A DNA stretch of 64,000 nucleotides from positions 870,533,364 to 870,597,363 of the forward strand of contig NC_056743.1 of the NCBI RefSeq assembly GCF_019279795.1, written 5' to 3'. Below the pieces are notes generated by a model. That model was not told where the DNA came from. It made no database searches and was given only the letters and a program-made list of their open reading frames with translations. Made by a program: the position numbers and the translations under genes. This stretch comes from Protopterus annectens. Its lineage: Eukaryota; Chordata; Ceratodontiformes; Protopteridae. This document shows, piece after piece, positions 23,370-35,529 of the stretch (positions are counted from its first letter, which is position 1; each line of letters begins with the position of its first letter).

Positions 23370-23770
23370 CCCCCCCTTATCAGCAGGTTTAACAGTTACA
23401 TCTTTGTTGCGTTTAAGGTTCGAAAGGCATACACCTTCATTCCGTGACAGATTATAGAATCTGCCTTTCTTATGAGTCCCTGTTTAGAAAGAATGAATAT
23501 ATATCATTCTCACATAATTTTAGATAGCATTCAATATGTGTTGGTATATTAGGGACATAACAGCTGGAATGTTTGAAAGGAAGCTGGTATTGTGACAAGT
23601 TCTCTGTCGTTGATTCGTTTGAAAAAAGTAGCTTCAACGAGATCTTGCGGCAAAAAAGCCTTAGATCTATGAGAGTTTCAGTGAGGACAGCTGCTCTAGC
23701 TGGAACAAAATTCAGTCCTCTATTTAGCAAGTTAATAGAAGAAACATGTTCTCCTGAACATTGTTATGCA
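23370..23770 (-). pseudogene. Penelope-like element N-terminal part, frameshifted
   Basis: The frame at 23470-23730 reads LLNRGLNFVPAR and LIDLRLFCRKISLKLLF, matching the family's LLSKGLxFxPT...FxRKLxLKxxF start. After a shift near 23447 it continues as GRFYNLSRNEGVCLSNLKRN and VTVKPADKGGG, a hallmark Penelope motif. A second shift sits at a run of nine C (plus strand, about 23368-23376): one extra base puts IVLLNTIDYVNN out of frame with PADKGGG. Restoring the frame needs two single-base changes, so this copy is inactive as assembled. Confidence 0.75.
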
Positions 23771-24499
23771 TGTATTGTTCCCACAGTTTCCATTTACTTC
23801 TATGTAACTAGTTCCTAACCTTTTCTAATGATTCCCTCTTCCAGTCCTTTTGTCTCCTTTATAATATTCAATACGTCACACACATTTGGGGTAGACTTTG
23901 ATTTCTATTTTCTAGTATTTGTTTTTTTGGCAGCCAACAGAAGTAAACTGGATAAGGGCTTACTTTGTCTAGACAATTCAGATTCCGCATCCCAGCTCAA
24001 AATAATAATTTCCTTACCTACAGCCATTTGCTCACCTGATATTTCTGATGGAGTACTTTGTAGGGAATTTATAAAATCTGCCAACTCATTATTCTCCCAA
24101 AACAAATTTTCCCAGTTATTTCTTTCTCCTCCATCACACCTCCAACATTTGCTATCTACCTGAAGAAAAATTATTTGTATTATGCTTGGGGTATAAAAAT
24201 ACCTATGCAAACACTTCAAAGCAAAGATCCTAAACCTTTTGGACTTGGGAACCACACATATGCCTTCCCGTTGTTTTCTTGTAAATTGTTTTTCCAGTCT
24301 GGATTTCCAGTCTTTACTAACCTCCTCTGGTTGATTCTTATAGCTATACAGTATTTATATGCCTTACTAATTATCCCTTTTTAACATCTGCTTCTGTTCT
24401 AGAGTCAATTAAAAACTCTACCAGAGCAGGCTTCTCCCTTAAAATTCCCCTGTCCCTTTCTCTTTGTCTGCACTCTGAGATCAAGCCTTAGTAGGGAAG

Positions 24500-24938
24500 A
24501 CATAGTAAGGCCTGGCTCAGTCTAATTATGGTGGCTGCCAAAAAGCAATTACTAGAAAAATGAAATCAATGTGTAAACCAACTTTATTAAAAGTAGTGAA
24601 TATAGTAACAGAGATAAAACACCTGGCATTGGGATGTTTAGAAAAGAGCAGGAGCAAATTACCTAGGAAAAATGGGAATTGTGGGAACAATGCATGCAGG
24701 GGAGGAACATGGTTTAAAAGAAGGTAGGATTTGAATGAGCTATGTCACTTTTGACTGAGAATGACTGGATAGATTATAAGTGATGTATAATGTTTGCAAC
24801 TACAATTATGCCAATATGGTGTGTGATGTATAATGTTTATAACTAAAATTATGCGATATGGTTTTATTTTCATTTATATAAATGTATGATTGGCTATGCC
24901 ATATATGATAGCTTAATGAAGATGTTTCTTGTTAAAAA
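24500..24938. mobile_element. Unclassified insertion with target-site duplication
   Basis: About 440 bp interrupt the Tx1/L1-like C-terminus. They are flanked by near-identical 17-bp direct repeats (24483-24499 and 24939-24955, one difference, AAGCCTT[A/G]GTAGGGAAG). One end is a short A-run (GTTAAAAAA), so it is probably a short retroposed sequence on the plus strand. It holds an internal imperfect repeat of GTGATGTATAATGTTT (about 24780 and 24822). No family is recognised. Confidence 0.55.
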
Positions 24939-26021
24939 AAGCCTTGGTAGGGAAAGTGGTCCCTAGCCTGAAATCCAAATGTCTTCTTGACCTCATTCCA
25001 CTCGATTACCTTTCTTACTTGAGTTATTTGCTCCCAATATCTTTGTTCCTTTTCCAAGTTTCTCCAGTAAATTCCATCCCCTTGCCTATGTGCTATACCC
25101 CTACTTGCAGTCATCCCTATTAGCAAAATCTCCTTTCTCCATTCTCATATTGGTTTAGTTTTTAGAATGACTAGTTTCTGCTACTTAATAAATATAATAT
25201 TTTTATGGCTATTATTCTCTTTAAGGATCTGCATCCAAAATCCCAGTCTCTCTCTATTTCTTGAACTTCCCCCTTACTTCGTCATCATCCCTTTCCACGT
25301 TGAATAATAACATTCTGCTTGTGTTATGTATATAAGCCTTAATTGCATAGATCTAAAAATATCCCTTCAAATCACATGAACCGTAATCACCTGGCTGTGT
25401 TGGAAGAATCAACATGTTCCACTGAAATTCTTGCCATCTTTCCCAACCAGATAAGTTTCTTCAGTTCTTTATTAATTATTGTCCACATCTTCTCAGGTTG
25501 ACAAAAGTATGTCTGATCTGTATACAATAATAGAGGGACTAAAATCATTTTCACTGCTTGAATCTCATTATCCATATACATAAATAATAATTTCTAGTTT
25601 CTCAATTGTTGTATTATTTCTTGTTTAGTCTCTTCCCATATATCCTTAACTGCCATAACAGAAGCCTTTTCAATCCAAACTCCTAAATACTTCATCTTAT
25701 CATATCCCCATAAATATGGGTATTGCTAAACCAATTAATGTGTGGATGCATAATTTACCCCTGTAGCCTTATCTTCATTAATTTTATATCCCCAAAAGAC
25801 TTGAAACTGTCTCAAAATGTTCCACAATACCAAGATGTCCTTCTCTGGATTTATCAGGTACAAAATAATATCATCTACATATAAAGTCAACTTTCTTGGT
25901 TACCTTACCAATTATATTCTTGTATTTCTGAATCCTTTATTTTCTTTGTCAATTTGCTCTAAATATAAAGTAAATAACAAAGGGGAAAGATGATAGCCCT
26001 GCCTGGTTCCTCTGTTCCAAT

Positions 26022-26339
26022 TCAGCTTATCTGAGAGGAAGGCTCCGACTTTAATTTTTTTTCCGATCTTTCATCTATCCTTCTACTTTCATCTATCCTT
26101 CTACTTAACCTTATTATTGTATCAAGGAATGCAAATGCTTCCAATGTCCCACTCATATAATTCCAGCTTACTCTGTCAAATGCTTTCTCTGGATCAAGAC
26201 CCACCAGCAACAGAGGCATATTCTTATGTTTTGCTTCCTTCTGTATCATTATTGTTCTGTTAATGTTGTCAAATGTTTTCCTCCCCTCCCCAAAGCCACA
26301 TTGATACATAGCTATCAAATTTGGCAACATGCTTGCCAT
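26022..26339 (-). pseudogene. Tx1/L1-like RT palm fragment
   Basis: The 105-codon frame contains the RT motif FGEGRKTFDNINRT followed by LLVGLDPEKAFDRVSWNYM and LEAFAF. This is the L1/Tx1 equivalent of GRQTxDNIxRxxxLL and LLxLDxEKAFDRVxWxYL. The catalytic Asp is retained, but the frame then runs into a short local duplication (RRIDESRRIDER, about 26077-26105) and loses homology. Confidence 0.75.
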
Positions 26340-26825
26340 TCATTTAGCAATTATGGACATAAACACTTTATAATCATGCTTTAAAATTATAAAAGGTCCA
26401 TATGAAGCTGAGTCTGATGGGTCTTTACCATTATTGGGTAATACAGCTACCACAGCTTTCTACCAAGATGTTGGTGATTCCCCTCTTTTAAAATACTGTT
26501 AAACAAAATCTTGCATATCTTTATTACTCTCTTCCCTCCTAATTTTCAAACTTCTACAGGAATACCGTCTGTTCATGGAAACTTTATTGAAGATTGATTA
26601 TACATCCTAGTTTTTATCTCATCACCTCCCATCTTAACTGTTAGTTGTTGAGTCTCACCTACCTCTAACCTTGGCATAATTGAGTCTTCCATAAATATTT
26701 CCATTTGCATTCTTTCCTGATTTACACATTTCCCTGCTTTATACAAATGTTCATAAAACTTCCAGAATATCTCTAAAACGTCTACAGGTTCTCTGGCTAT
26801 TTTTCTTGTTAGAGGTTCCCTGAGT

Positions 26826-26989
26826 GTGGTGACAGCCCTTTCAAGGTTCTGTTGCCTAAGTCATTGCGCTAAAGGTTTTGTTCTCTGGAGTTGCTATCAA
26901 AACACAGAGATCCTTCTTGTACTCTCAGTGTTACAAGCCCAGTCCTGTCAAATTAACTCATTCCCTTCCTTAATAAAACATACAGTAAG
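26826..26989. other. Junction of Tx1-like LINE and CR1 copy
   Basis: About 160 bp upstream of the degraded CR1 ORF1. It may be that copy's 5' UTR but shows no clear match to the 5' region at 42078-42368. Confidence 0.35.
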
Positions 26990-29975
26990 AGCCTGCTATC
27001 ATGGATGGGCAGTTTCCCATCATCTCTCTGGCTAGCCTGATCGACATGGACATTCTGAGGCAATTTAGCAATTGTCTCAGTTGGCTCATGTATACTGACA
27101 ACTTACTCCTGAAACAAACAAATACTTTATGTGAGAGATGTAGTTACAATATGAAATTGGAGGCAAGACTCTCACTTAAGGACAAATTGAATGCCAAACA
27201 GCCTGTCAGCACACACTTCCCACACTAAATAAATACACAATGCATAAACCCACATATGCGGAGGTATTCACCAGTAACTTACCAAAAGATCAGAGACCTC
27301 CAAAATGAAAACCACTTACACACATAACAATGCAAAAAACAACCACAACACATAATAACACACACACAACAATGTCTCAACAAATAAGCCCATATGGTGT
27401 AACACCACAATACCTAATGTATCGGTAATGCATGACTCCATTGAGAGACACATGGATGTTCCCATTCCCAGGATGGATGAGAAGTGGGTTACAGATAGCT
27501 ACCTGTCAGATACCAGGATCCATGAAGTCACTCAACTACAAATACTGGCATGACTCTATCATAGTCTATGTTGGGGTGAATGACTTGAGATGTACCTCAC
27601 TGGACTGTATAAAGAGAGACATGATTGAGCTGTCAGACTATGTGTCACAGGCAGATATTAGCCTAGCCTTAAGCAGCATTCTAACTTCTATAAAGATGAT
27701 GCCTAATAAAAACAAAAAAATATTGACTTTAACAATTGGCTTAGCTTCTGGTGTCAGTCCAAGGGGATCCAGTATATGTCAGACTGGGAAGACATGGTTG
27801 ACAGGCCATGCTACTTTGCCAGAAATGGTCTACACCTGTCTTCACTAGGCTTTAGGATACTGGCAAAGGTATTAGCCACCCGTATTGTTCCTTTTTTTAG
27901 GCAGTGTCAAAATAACCAACTTCCCAACATAACAAAATCCTCTCAAGATAAACTCAAGGTACTGCTGCTTAATGTTAGCAGTCTAAACAAGAAACTGCAC
28001 TCCTTGGAAACACTCCTTACTTTGGAAGATGCTGATGTCTGTGTAATCACTGAGTCATGGTTCAAAGGCACGGAAAACACCCAGGCCATGTAGGGCTACA
28101 ATGCCTTCCATATGTTCAGACCACAAACTGAGCATGAAAGAACCAAAGGAGGAGGAAGATCCATCTTCATTAAGAATAAGTACAGTTCTAGACTGGTCAA
28201 ACAGTATGATGCTCTTGAGCTACTCCATGTCCAATTAACTATAGCAAAGTCCCTACCTCATCATGTCTAGCCAAAGGCCCCCACCATGAATGCCGCATAC
28301 CTGGACTTACTGGAGTCACATGGCATACAGCCCAAAACCTTACTCATGAGTGATTTTAATTATCTTACCATCAATTGGGAAACATATATGAGCACAAACA
28401 TGCTGGCTCAGAGGTTCTTGGACTTGGTCAATGCAAGTGCTCTGGAACAGCTAGTTGGCACACTGATAGGTGGCTGAAATGTCGTGGACATAGTACTCAC
28501 TAACATGGGAGAACAATGCCCCCCCCATCTGATGTCCTCCATGGTAATATCAGACAGTAAATCAGTCTTGTTCAATGAAATTATAAGACCAGATACCCCA
28601 TCAAGCTCAAAAACACTTAAGAATTTTTCAAAGACAAATTACTTCCTACTAAGTGATGGTATAAGAACCTTCAAAGCCCCCTTGAACACAGATAACATGG
28701 TCTCCTATGCAGAGGTGTACACCAATGCCCTGTATAATCACTTACGCAGTTGCATAGAATCAGCTCTACCTGACTGGATTAAAACCAGATCTTGTCGAAA
28801 AAGCAAGCCACCCTAGTTGACCCCTAGTATAAACAGGCTATACAACAAGAGAAAGAAACTAATGTCCAAGAACAAGAGAGAACTAGCTCAGCAGAGGAAG
28901 AAATCCCTCTCTAGCTTAAACAAACAAATCAGATATTTTGTCAAGTCCTCCAAAGCTAATTATGAAGTAAAAACGGCCTACCTAATTAAGGATAATAACA
29001 AGGCATTCTTTAACTACATCCAGAATCTAAAAAGGGATACCCAGCTATGTGCTGAACTGATTGTGGATGACACCAACCATACCTCAACCTGCTAGTTGAC
29101 AGATTTGGAGCAAACTTCACCCCATGTCCCTTACAGTCATCCCCCAAAGTATACATGCCACCATTTCTCAGCCTATATTCTCAAGACAGCAGGTCATCTT
29201 GGTGCTCTCTAAAGCCAAAAAGCACATCATCAGTGGGACCAGTCAACATCCTAGATTGCCTTTTTAACAACTTAAAACATGACCTAGTAGACTCACCTGG
29301 ATCCCCTTTTTAACCACAGCTTGCAAACTGGTTATGTCCCAGTGGAATGAAGGACAACAACAGTAATCCATCTGTAAAAAGGGGGGCCATCAACCGACCC
29401 TGGGAATTATAGACCCATAAGCTTGACTAGCCTTATCTGCAAGGCCATGGAAAGAATCATTATGGACCTTATTAACAAGGATATAGGTAATCTCCAAACT
29501 CTGGATACAACCCAATTCAGATTCGTTAAAGGTAGAGCATGCCTGTTAAACATGGTTGATTTCTTTGATAAAAGTCACCAAGGCCCTGGACGAGGGAAGA
29601 AAAGTTAATACCACCTATCTTGACCTAGCCGAGGCATTTGACACAATTCCCCTACATTACCAGATGGCTAGCCAACTGGCTCACCGACAGGACACATACT
29701 GTCAAAGTGAGTGACTTCACCTTTAGCAAAAGACCAGTCACCAGTGGCATACCACAAGATTATGTGCTGGGCCAGAAATTATTAATCAGAAGTCCGGGTA
29801 AATTTGAACGGCCTGTGGCTGACCAAGTTCACTGATGATTGCAAATTGGGAACAATCTTTGAGCCCCCCAATGATGTTAATATAATGCAGGCAGGGTAAA
29901 TTCAGGCAAATTATTGGTGCCAGAGCCACAGATTAAAGCTAAATGCAAATAAAAAATGCATTGTTATTCCCTTAA
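26990..29975 (+). mobile_element. CR1-type LINE, degraded copy (plus strand)
   Basis: The ORF1 N-terminus is at 27001 (ILRQFSNCLSWLMYTDNLLL, CERC), matching the CX2C...CX2C head of the intact copy at 42369. The ORF1 esterase part is at 27432-27870 (VNDLRCTSLDCIKRDM, RNGLHLSSLGFRILAKVLAT). The endonuclease runs from about 27955 (LLNVSSLNKKLHSLETLL, VCVITESWFK). RT blocks are at 29360-29860 (GNYRPISLTSLICKAMERII, FTDDCKLGTI). It is broken by many stops and ends abruptly at about 29975 inside the RT, where a 61-bp repeat and R4 copy B begin. Confidence 0.8.
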
Positions 29976-30156
29976 CCTCTGCTATGACATCTAGGTCCCA
30001 CAGCACTGTTCAGTTAATGACAAGAGCTTTCCCTAGCCTCTGCCATGACATGTAGGTCCCATAGCACTGTCCAGTTAATGACAAGAGCTTTCCCTACCCT
30101 CTGCTATGACATGTAGATCCCACAGCACTGTCCAGTTAATGACAAGAACTTCCCTT
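29976..30156. repeat. 61-bp tandem repeat, three copies
   Basis: Units begin at 29976, 30037 and 30098 (CCTCTGCTATGACAT...CAAGAGCTTTCCCTA) with a few differences each. The array sits exactly between the broken CR1 copy and the R4 3' region. It may be part of the R4 3' UTR, or an expansion at the insertion junction. Confidence 0.9.
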
Positions 30157-32840
30157 GCATCTTGTAGATCTTATCATCATAGAAACTTGACATCAAGATC
30201 ACTTTTTTAATTTCTCCAAGTCACTTGGATTTCTAATACCATGATGGGAATGGAACCCATTCCTAAGTCAAGGTATGGTTAAACTTAATAAAATTAGTAT
30301 TGATTCAATCTTTGATGTTAACCAGAAGTGCTGTGTACAGCACCTGCAATGTGCCCAGTAATGACTCCTTCTGCAATTTGTATGGAGTTATATGTATCTG
30401 TAACATATCTAAGCAGGATTATAAATTCTTTTTTATAAGACCCATTGCTCCTACTACTATTGGAATTGTCTGGGTATCATTCTTCCACATTGCCCTCATT
30501 TCTGCCTGCAAATCCTGGTATTTTATGACGTTGTGTCTCTCTGTATATAAGACACTGTAGTCACTGAGTGTAGCAATTTCAATGATTAATGCTACTTTTG
30601 TCTTCTTTTCATGGACTACCATATCTGGTTTTCTCACATATATTTTTTGAACTGTTGGGAATGGGTAATCCCATGTGATATAAACTTCATCAGTTTCTAT
30701 GATGTTTCGTGGCTCATTTCCAATGTTTTTCAGCTACTTCAGTATTATAATGTTTGCACAATCCCCATGCAACAGTCTTGCCATATTATTATGCCTTTCA
30801 GTATACAGTTCTTTTGTCATTATCACAAGATGTGTGACTGTTTCCAATTCTGGTTTACAAACCTACATCTGTCTGTTTCTCCACATGTTCAATGGACTTG
30901 GTAAACCAATGTATATGTAGTCCATTATCTTGGGCCGCCAATATTAACCTTTCATCTTTTGGTTTAAATTCATCTCTCCATAACCATTCCTGCATTCTAT
31001 CCTGATCAACATGAGGTTGTTCCAAGACTTTTTTATAATTTCAACTATACTCATGCATTTCCACATTTCATGTCTTCTCATCTGATCCTTCAGCTTATAT
31101 TCTTTCTTTTGTTTTTTTGCACATTCAGGTGCTGCCTGATTTTTATCTACTTCTGGTCTGATTTCCATTCCCGCTTGACTCTGAATATGTTTCTGCTAAA
31201 CTAAGCAGGGGAGTCATCTTCGATTTATTCTCCTCGTGTTACAAAACTTTCACTATGTTTGGGTCTTGTGAGATCAGCTAATATGTATGCAGTCCCATGA
31301 TTGCAGAGCTACACATGTAATCAGTTTTGAGGAGGCCCATATCTTCTTCAGAATGGGAAAATATAGTCTTGGTTTGCACTGATTTTTATAAATCATTTGA
31401 TGAGCATGAAGCATCACTTTTGTTTTCCTGTCCAACCTATCCAATTCATTTTGGGCCAGTCAGTCACTCCAAAACTGTAAGTTAGGACTGGAAGAGCAAA
31501 TCGGTTTATAGCTTGGACTTTGTTCCTAGATGCCATCGATGTTTTCAGTATTAATTTGTCTTCTAAAATATTCCTTACTAAGTTTTATTTGCATTTGTTC
31601 ATGTTTTATTGTTGATCCTTCATCAGTTCTCAAATATTTATACACTCCCTCAAGTTCTTTCATATCACATTCTTGTCCCAAACTGATATTTTCTTGGTGC
31701 TGCAGCTTTCCTGCTTTAAAGGTTGCTTTTGCACATTTATCAAGACCAAATGACATTCTTCTATCATCTGAAAAGGCTTTGACTGCTTGCAGTTGTGCTT
31801 TCAGTTCTTCATCTGATGAACTATACAGTTTTAAATCATCTACAAAAAGAAGATGAAAAGTCGTTGCACATTGTTATTTTCTGGGAGCCACATTCCAGTC
31901 ATGACCTAATCTGTTAAGCAGAGAGCTTAATGGGTTAAGGGCAAGACAAAACAGCAGCAGTGACAGAGAGTCACCCTGGAATATCCCCTTTGAATTTTTA
32001 TCCCTGCAATAATAATTTGTCCTTTATCATGGCTTAACTGCAGAGTGGTTTGCCACTGTTTCATGGTTGTTGTAATGTAATTGATCAGTGTAGGGTGTAT
32101 CTTATATATTTTTAAGCAGTCTTTTGTCCACGAATGTGGGATGCTGTCAAATGTTTTTTTGTAGACTAGCCATGCCATACTTAGATTCTTTCCCTTTTTA
32201 CAGTTCTCCATTATGACTTTAACACCGAATGATCCTTTGTTCCATATGACTGCCTTTTGTTACCCTTTTGTACTATTACCACGATTGAGCTTTCTTCTAA
32301 ATGACTATAAAGTCTGTCGACATCAGTTCCAGTGTATAATTTATACTTTATTGGAAGGCAACTTACTGGTGTATAGTTTTTAGGATAACTTACATGTTTG
32401 GTCTTAAGTCAGAGTATTGTTGTTCCTGTTGTTATCTAGGCTGGTGTCTGTTCGAGGTGTGCATATAAATAATTCTTACTCATGGCTAAATCTTCATGTA
32501 AAGATGTTAATAGTTTTAGCCAAATGTTAGATACTGCTTCTGTGCCTGGGTTTTTCCAGTTAGGAGAGTTTCTTAACTTTGTTTCAATCTCTCTGGCCGG
32601 TACTTCATCCCATTTCATATCCTGTACTTTCGAACTTCTTATTCTTTATTTTACTTCTTCTATCCATTTAGCATGCTTATTACGTTCCACTGGGTCTTCA
32701 TAGATATATCTCCAAAATGTATCTATTTCTTCTTATTTTTGGTGGTGTTTCAACTCCTTTTGCCTTTATTCCCAATTCTGTATAAAAGTTTTTGGGTAAT
32801 CAATAAATTGCTTATTTTGTACTTTTCCTTTATATTTATA
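30157..32840 (-). pseudogene. R4-type LINE copy B: RT core to endonuclease
   Basis: This is the 3' two-thirds of a second R4-type element. Minus-strand blocks: KKTFDSIPHSWTKDCLKIYK (about 32095-32165), GIKIQRGYSRV in place of the FQGDSLSPLLF box (frameshifted), LFVDDLKLYS (31822-31849), FGLDKCAKATFKAGKL (31690-31750). Then comes a CCHC-like stretch before YTERHNNMARLLHGD (about 30760-30810). The restriction-like endonuclease is at 30419-30637 (KPDMVVHEKKTK, ALIIEIA, KYQDLQAEMR, IPIVVGAMG), and the C-terminus has PYKLQKESLLGTLQVLY (about 30330-30390). The order zinc motif then RLE is diagnostic of R2/R4/NeSL-type LINEs. It is inactive through frameshifts and a CR1 insertion. Confidence 0.8.
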
Positions 32841-33707
32841 GGTTCATAGGTAGGTACTAGGCTTTTGACCCGAGGTCCAAAGCAAGCCTAGCCAACAGTG
32901 TATTGGCTTTCACCACCCATGTATTTTTAAATTTTTGCCCCTCTATCGAGCAGTGCCCCGGACATAATCCCAGGGGTGAATTTCCTATCACCCATCCACT
33001 TATCAAGGTTTTTCTTGAATAGTGCCAATGACGAGCTCTGCTTGACGTTGATGGGAATTTTGTTCCAGAGCATGGAAAGTCTCTGAGACATGAATCTATC
33101 CCTCCAGCATGCCCTATTTATTGTTGTGGTGAGGTTTAGGTCCCTAGAGCGTGTAGCTCAGGGAGACTGGGATTTCTTCAAGCGGAGCATGTCCAACAAT
33201 TCCGAGTTTGACATAGCTTTGTATGTCAGACAGAGGTCTCCTCGGAGTAAGCGGTATGCGACCGAGTAGAGTTTGAGTTTCTTGAGCCAGACAGCATAGG
33301 GCAATTGTTTGAGGCCAGTGATCCTCTTGGTGTGGTACTTTTGGGGCCACTCAAGTTGTTGTAGGTGTCTTGTGAGGTGCATCCCAAATGGGGCATTGTA
33401 TTCAATTAGGGGTCTGATGAGTAGAGGGGAACGATGACTTCCTTATTTCTAGATGTGAACCCCTTTGTGATTAAGTGGGCCACATAGAAAGATTTTCTAA
33501 CACTGTGGCAATGTGGTTATCAAAGGAGAGGTTACTATCCACTTGGGTCCCAAGGTCTCTTATCACACTTTCTTTGTTAAGTGAATTTCCCCCTAGTTGG
33601 TAATTCATGGGCACTGTGTTTTTGCCAAAGGGGATAACAATGCACTTTTTGGCATTTAGTTTGAGGCCATGGTTTTGACACCAGGTGTCAGTCTCGGTGA
33701 GGCCCTT

Positions 33708-34346
33708 TTACAGGATGTCTATGTCGGCAGGGGAATCAATAATGGCACCCAGTTTGCAGTCATCTGCAAACTTGGTTAACCATAGACACTTGGTGTTCGC
33801 TTGCACTTCAGAGAAGTATATACCGAACAGGAGGGTTCCCAAGACTGAACCCTGGGGTACCCCATCTGTCACTGGTTTGGAGTCAGATCTGGAGTAAGCA
33901 ACTTTTACCGTGTGGGTTCTATCCATGAGCCAGTTGGCCACCCATCTTGTGATGTAAGGGTTTATATTAAGGTTGGTGAGTTTATCAATGATTCCTGAAT
34001 GAGGGATAGTGTCAAAGGCTTTAGCAAGGTCTAGGTAGGCTGTGTGGACCACCTTGCCTTCGTCTATGGCCTTAGTAACTATTTCAAAGAAGTCTACCAG
34101 GTTTAGGAGACATGACCTACCTTTTACAAATCTGAATTGGGTAGCATCCAGGGTTTGGAGGTTACCTATATCTTTGTTTATGAGTTCCATGATGATACAT
34201 CCCATGGCCTTGCAGACTAGGCTTGTCAGGCTAATAGGTCTATAGTTCCCAGGGTCTGTGGTGGTTCCTCTTTTGTGGAGTGGGATAACCGATATTGTGT
34301 GCCATTCTGTGGGTACATAGCCTGTGGTGAGGCTGTGGTTGAACAT
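33708..34346 (-). pseudogene. CR1 ORF2 RT segment
   Basis: The 212-codon frame holds TGYVPTEWHTISVIPLHKRG, GNYRPISLTSLVCKAMG, TQFRFVKGRSCLLNLVDFFE, TAYLDLAKAFDTIPHSGIID (first catalytic Asp), SKPVTDGVPQGSVLGTLLFG and LTKFADDCKLGAIIDSPAD (FADD catalytic pair at about 33759-33770). This is a complete set of CR1/jockey-type palm motifs. It is interrupted downstream, so only the RT core is readable. Confidence 0.85.
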
Positions 34347-34710
34347 GGATTTTAGGTGGGGGGCTAGTTCATTTTGGAGTTCATGTAAGACGTAGCCTGC
34401 ATGTTGTCTGGTCCCATGGATGCTGTGTTTTTGGCTTTAGAGAGTGCCATTTTTACCTGTGTATTTGTGATTGCCAGGGCTCTACAACCATCTGGTATAG
34501 TTATAGGCCCTTTGGGGGGTGAGGGGGGAGTAAAGTTTGCACTGAATCTATCTGCCAATATGTTGTCAATATCAGTTGGCTCTGTATATTTTGTGCAGTT
34601 CTGTTGTAGCTTGGTGCAGATCTGGGTGTTGCCATGGAGATTCTTGACATATCTAAAGAATGCCTTGTGGTTGTCTTGGAAACCGTGACAATTTTACTTT
34701 CAAAATTAGT

Positions 34711-35529
34711 TTAGCAGGATTTTATGAGTGATCTTAGTTTCTTACTGAGGCTCATCAGTGAGTTCCTCCATACCTGGGTTTTTGCTCTCTTTTGCAACAG
34801 TTTCTTCCCTCTGTTGTAAAGTTTGTTATTGGCAGAGGACCACCAGATCGGCTTCCTTTTTTTGGAGGATAGCATCTTGGTTTTATTGGGGATATCACGA
34901 TCCATGCACTCATGCAGGTGCTTGTAGAGTGCATTTGTGTAGGATTCAGCAGTCATGACTTTATTGACTGTGTTATCCATCTGCATGGGTGTCGCAAAGT
35001 TAGTCACCTCAGTTTTGAGAAGTGCGAAGTTTGCTTTGGAAAAGGTTTTTATGATGGTTTCCTTGTGTGGGGGTGGGGTCAGGATTTGGATATCTAGGGT
35101 GATTAGTTTATGGTCAGACCTGACAAGCAAGGGGTTGATCACGGGCGTTGAGCACCAGTCACCCATGTTGGTAATGACTAGCTCCAGAATATTGTTGTCC
35201 CTGGTGGGGGTGTTGACAAGTTGGTCCAGGGTGTTCGAATTTATGAACTCCAGGAATCGCTGAGCAAAGGGGTTAGTACAAGAGTAGTTTTCCCAGTTAA
35301 TGTTTGGGTAGTTGAAATCACCCATTATTATGGTATTTGGTTGGATCCTCATTTTTTTCAATGTCCCCAGGAACGAGGAGTGGGCGTCTTGGGTCATGGT
35401 GGGGGATCTAGAACAAGCTACAATTTGGAATGCATTTTTGCCCTGGGTTAGTTGCATTTGGATGATTTCAGAGGCATTGTTTTTTGCAACTAGCCTGGAG
35501 GTGTGGCTGCCCTTGACGAATATGGGCAC
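34711..35529 (-). pseudogene. CR1 ORF2 endonuclease segment and linker
   Basis: The 272-codon frame has PNTIIMGDFNYPNINWENYS (GDFN box), DQLVNTPTRDNNILELVITN and LVRSDHKLITLDI (SDH box). These are the C-terminal motifs of the APE-type endonuclease. A basic linker follows with KKRKPIWWSSANNKLYNRGK. The N-terminal catalytic Glu block is missing because the copy is 5'-truncated at 35566. Confidence 0.85.

Larger units (their letters stand above)
20690..23790 (-). mobile_element. Penelope-like element
   Basis: This is a minus-strand element with one long ORF in three frame pieces: N-terminal block (23470-23770), KPADKGGG block (about 23370-23460) and main frame (21474-23231). An AT-rich 3' region runs to about 20690. 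The 3' region includes, in sense, CTGATGAAGCGTAGGTGTAT and AATAAATTGC words common in Penelope-like 3' UTRs. It abuts the C-terminus of a Tx1/L1-like LINE at about 23800 and looks 5'-truncated there. Its two frameshifts look minor compared with neighbouring elements. Confidence 0.8.
23815..26825 (-). mobile_element. Tx1/L1-like LINE, 5'-truncated
   Basis: Minus-strand L1/Tx1-type reverse transcriptase in fragments. In protein order: AREPVDVLEIFWKFYEHLYK (about 26745-26805), VAVLPNNGKDP (about 26430-26460), then QCGFGEGRKTFDNINRT and LVGLDPEKAFDRVSWNYM (26150-26310; first catalytic Asp). Next is LTLYVDDIILY (catalytic Asp pair, about 25868-25893), then QAVKMILVPLLLYTDQTYF (about 25500-25560) and a C-terminal CWRC...WENLFWE block (about 24120-24150). 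A 440-bp insertion with target duplications splits the C-terminal part. Many stops and frameshifts show it is old. The AP endonuclease half is missing. Confidence 0.8.

Noticed and set aside
29976-30156. Possible CRISPR-like array
   Set aside because: The units are contiguous 61-bp tandem repeats without unique spacers, in a eukaryotic transposon setting.
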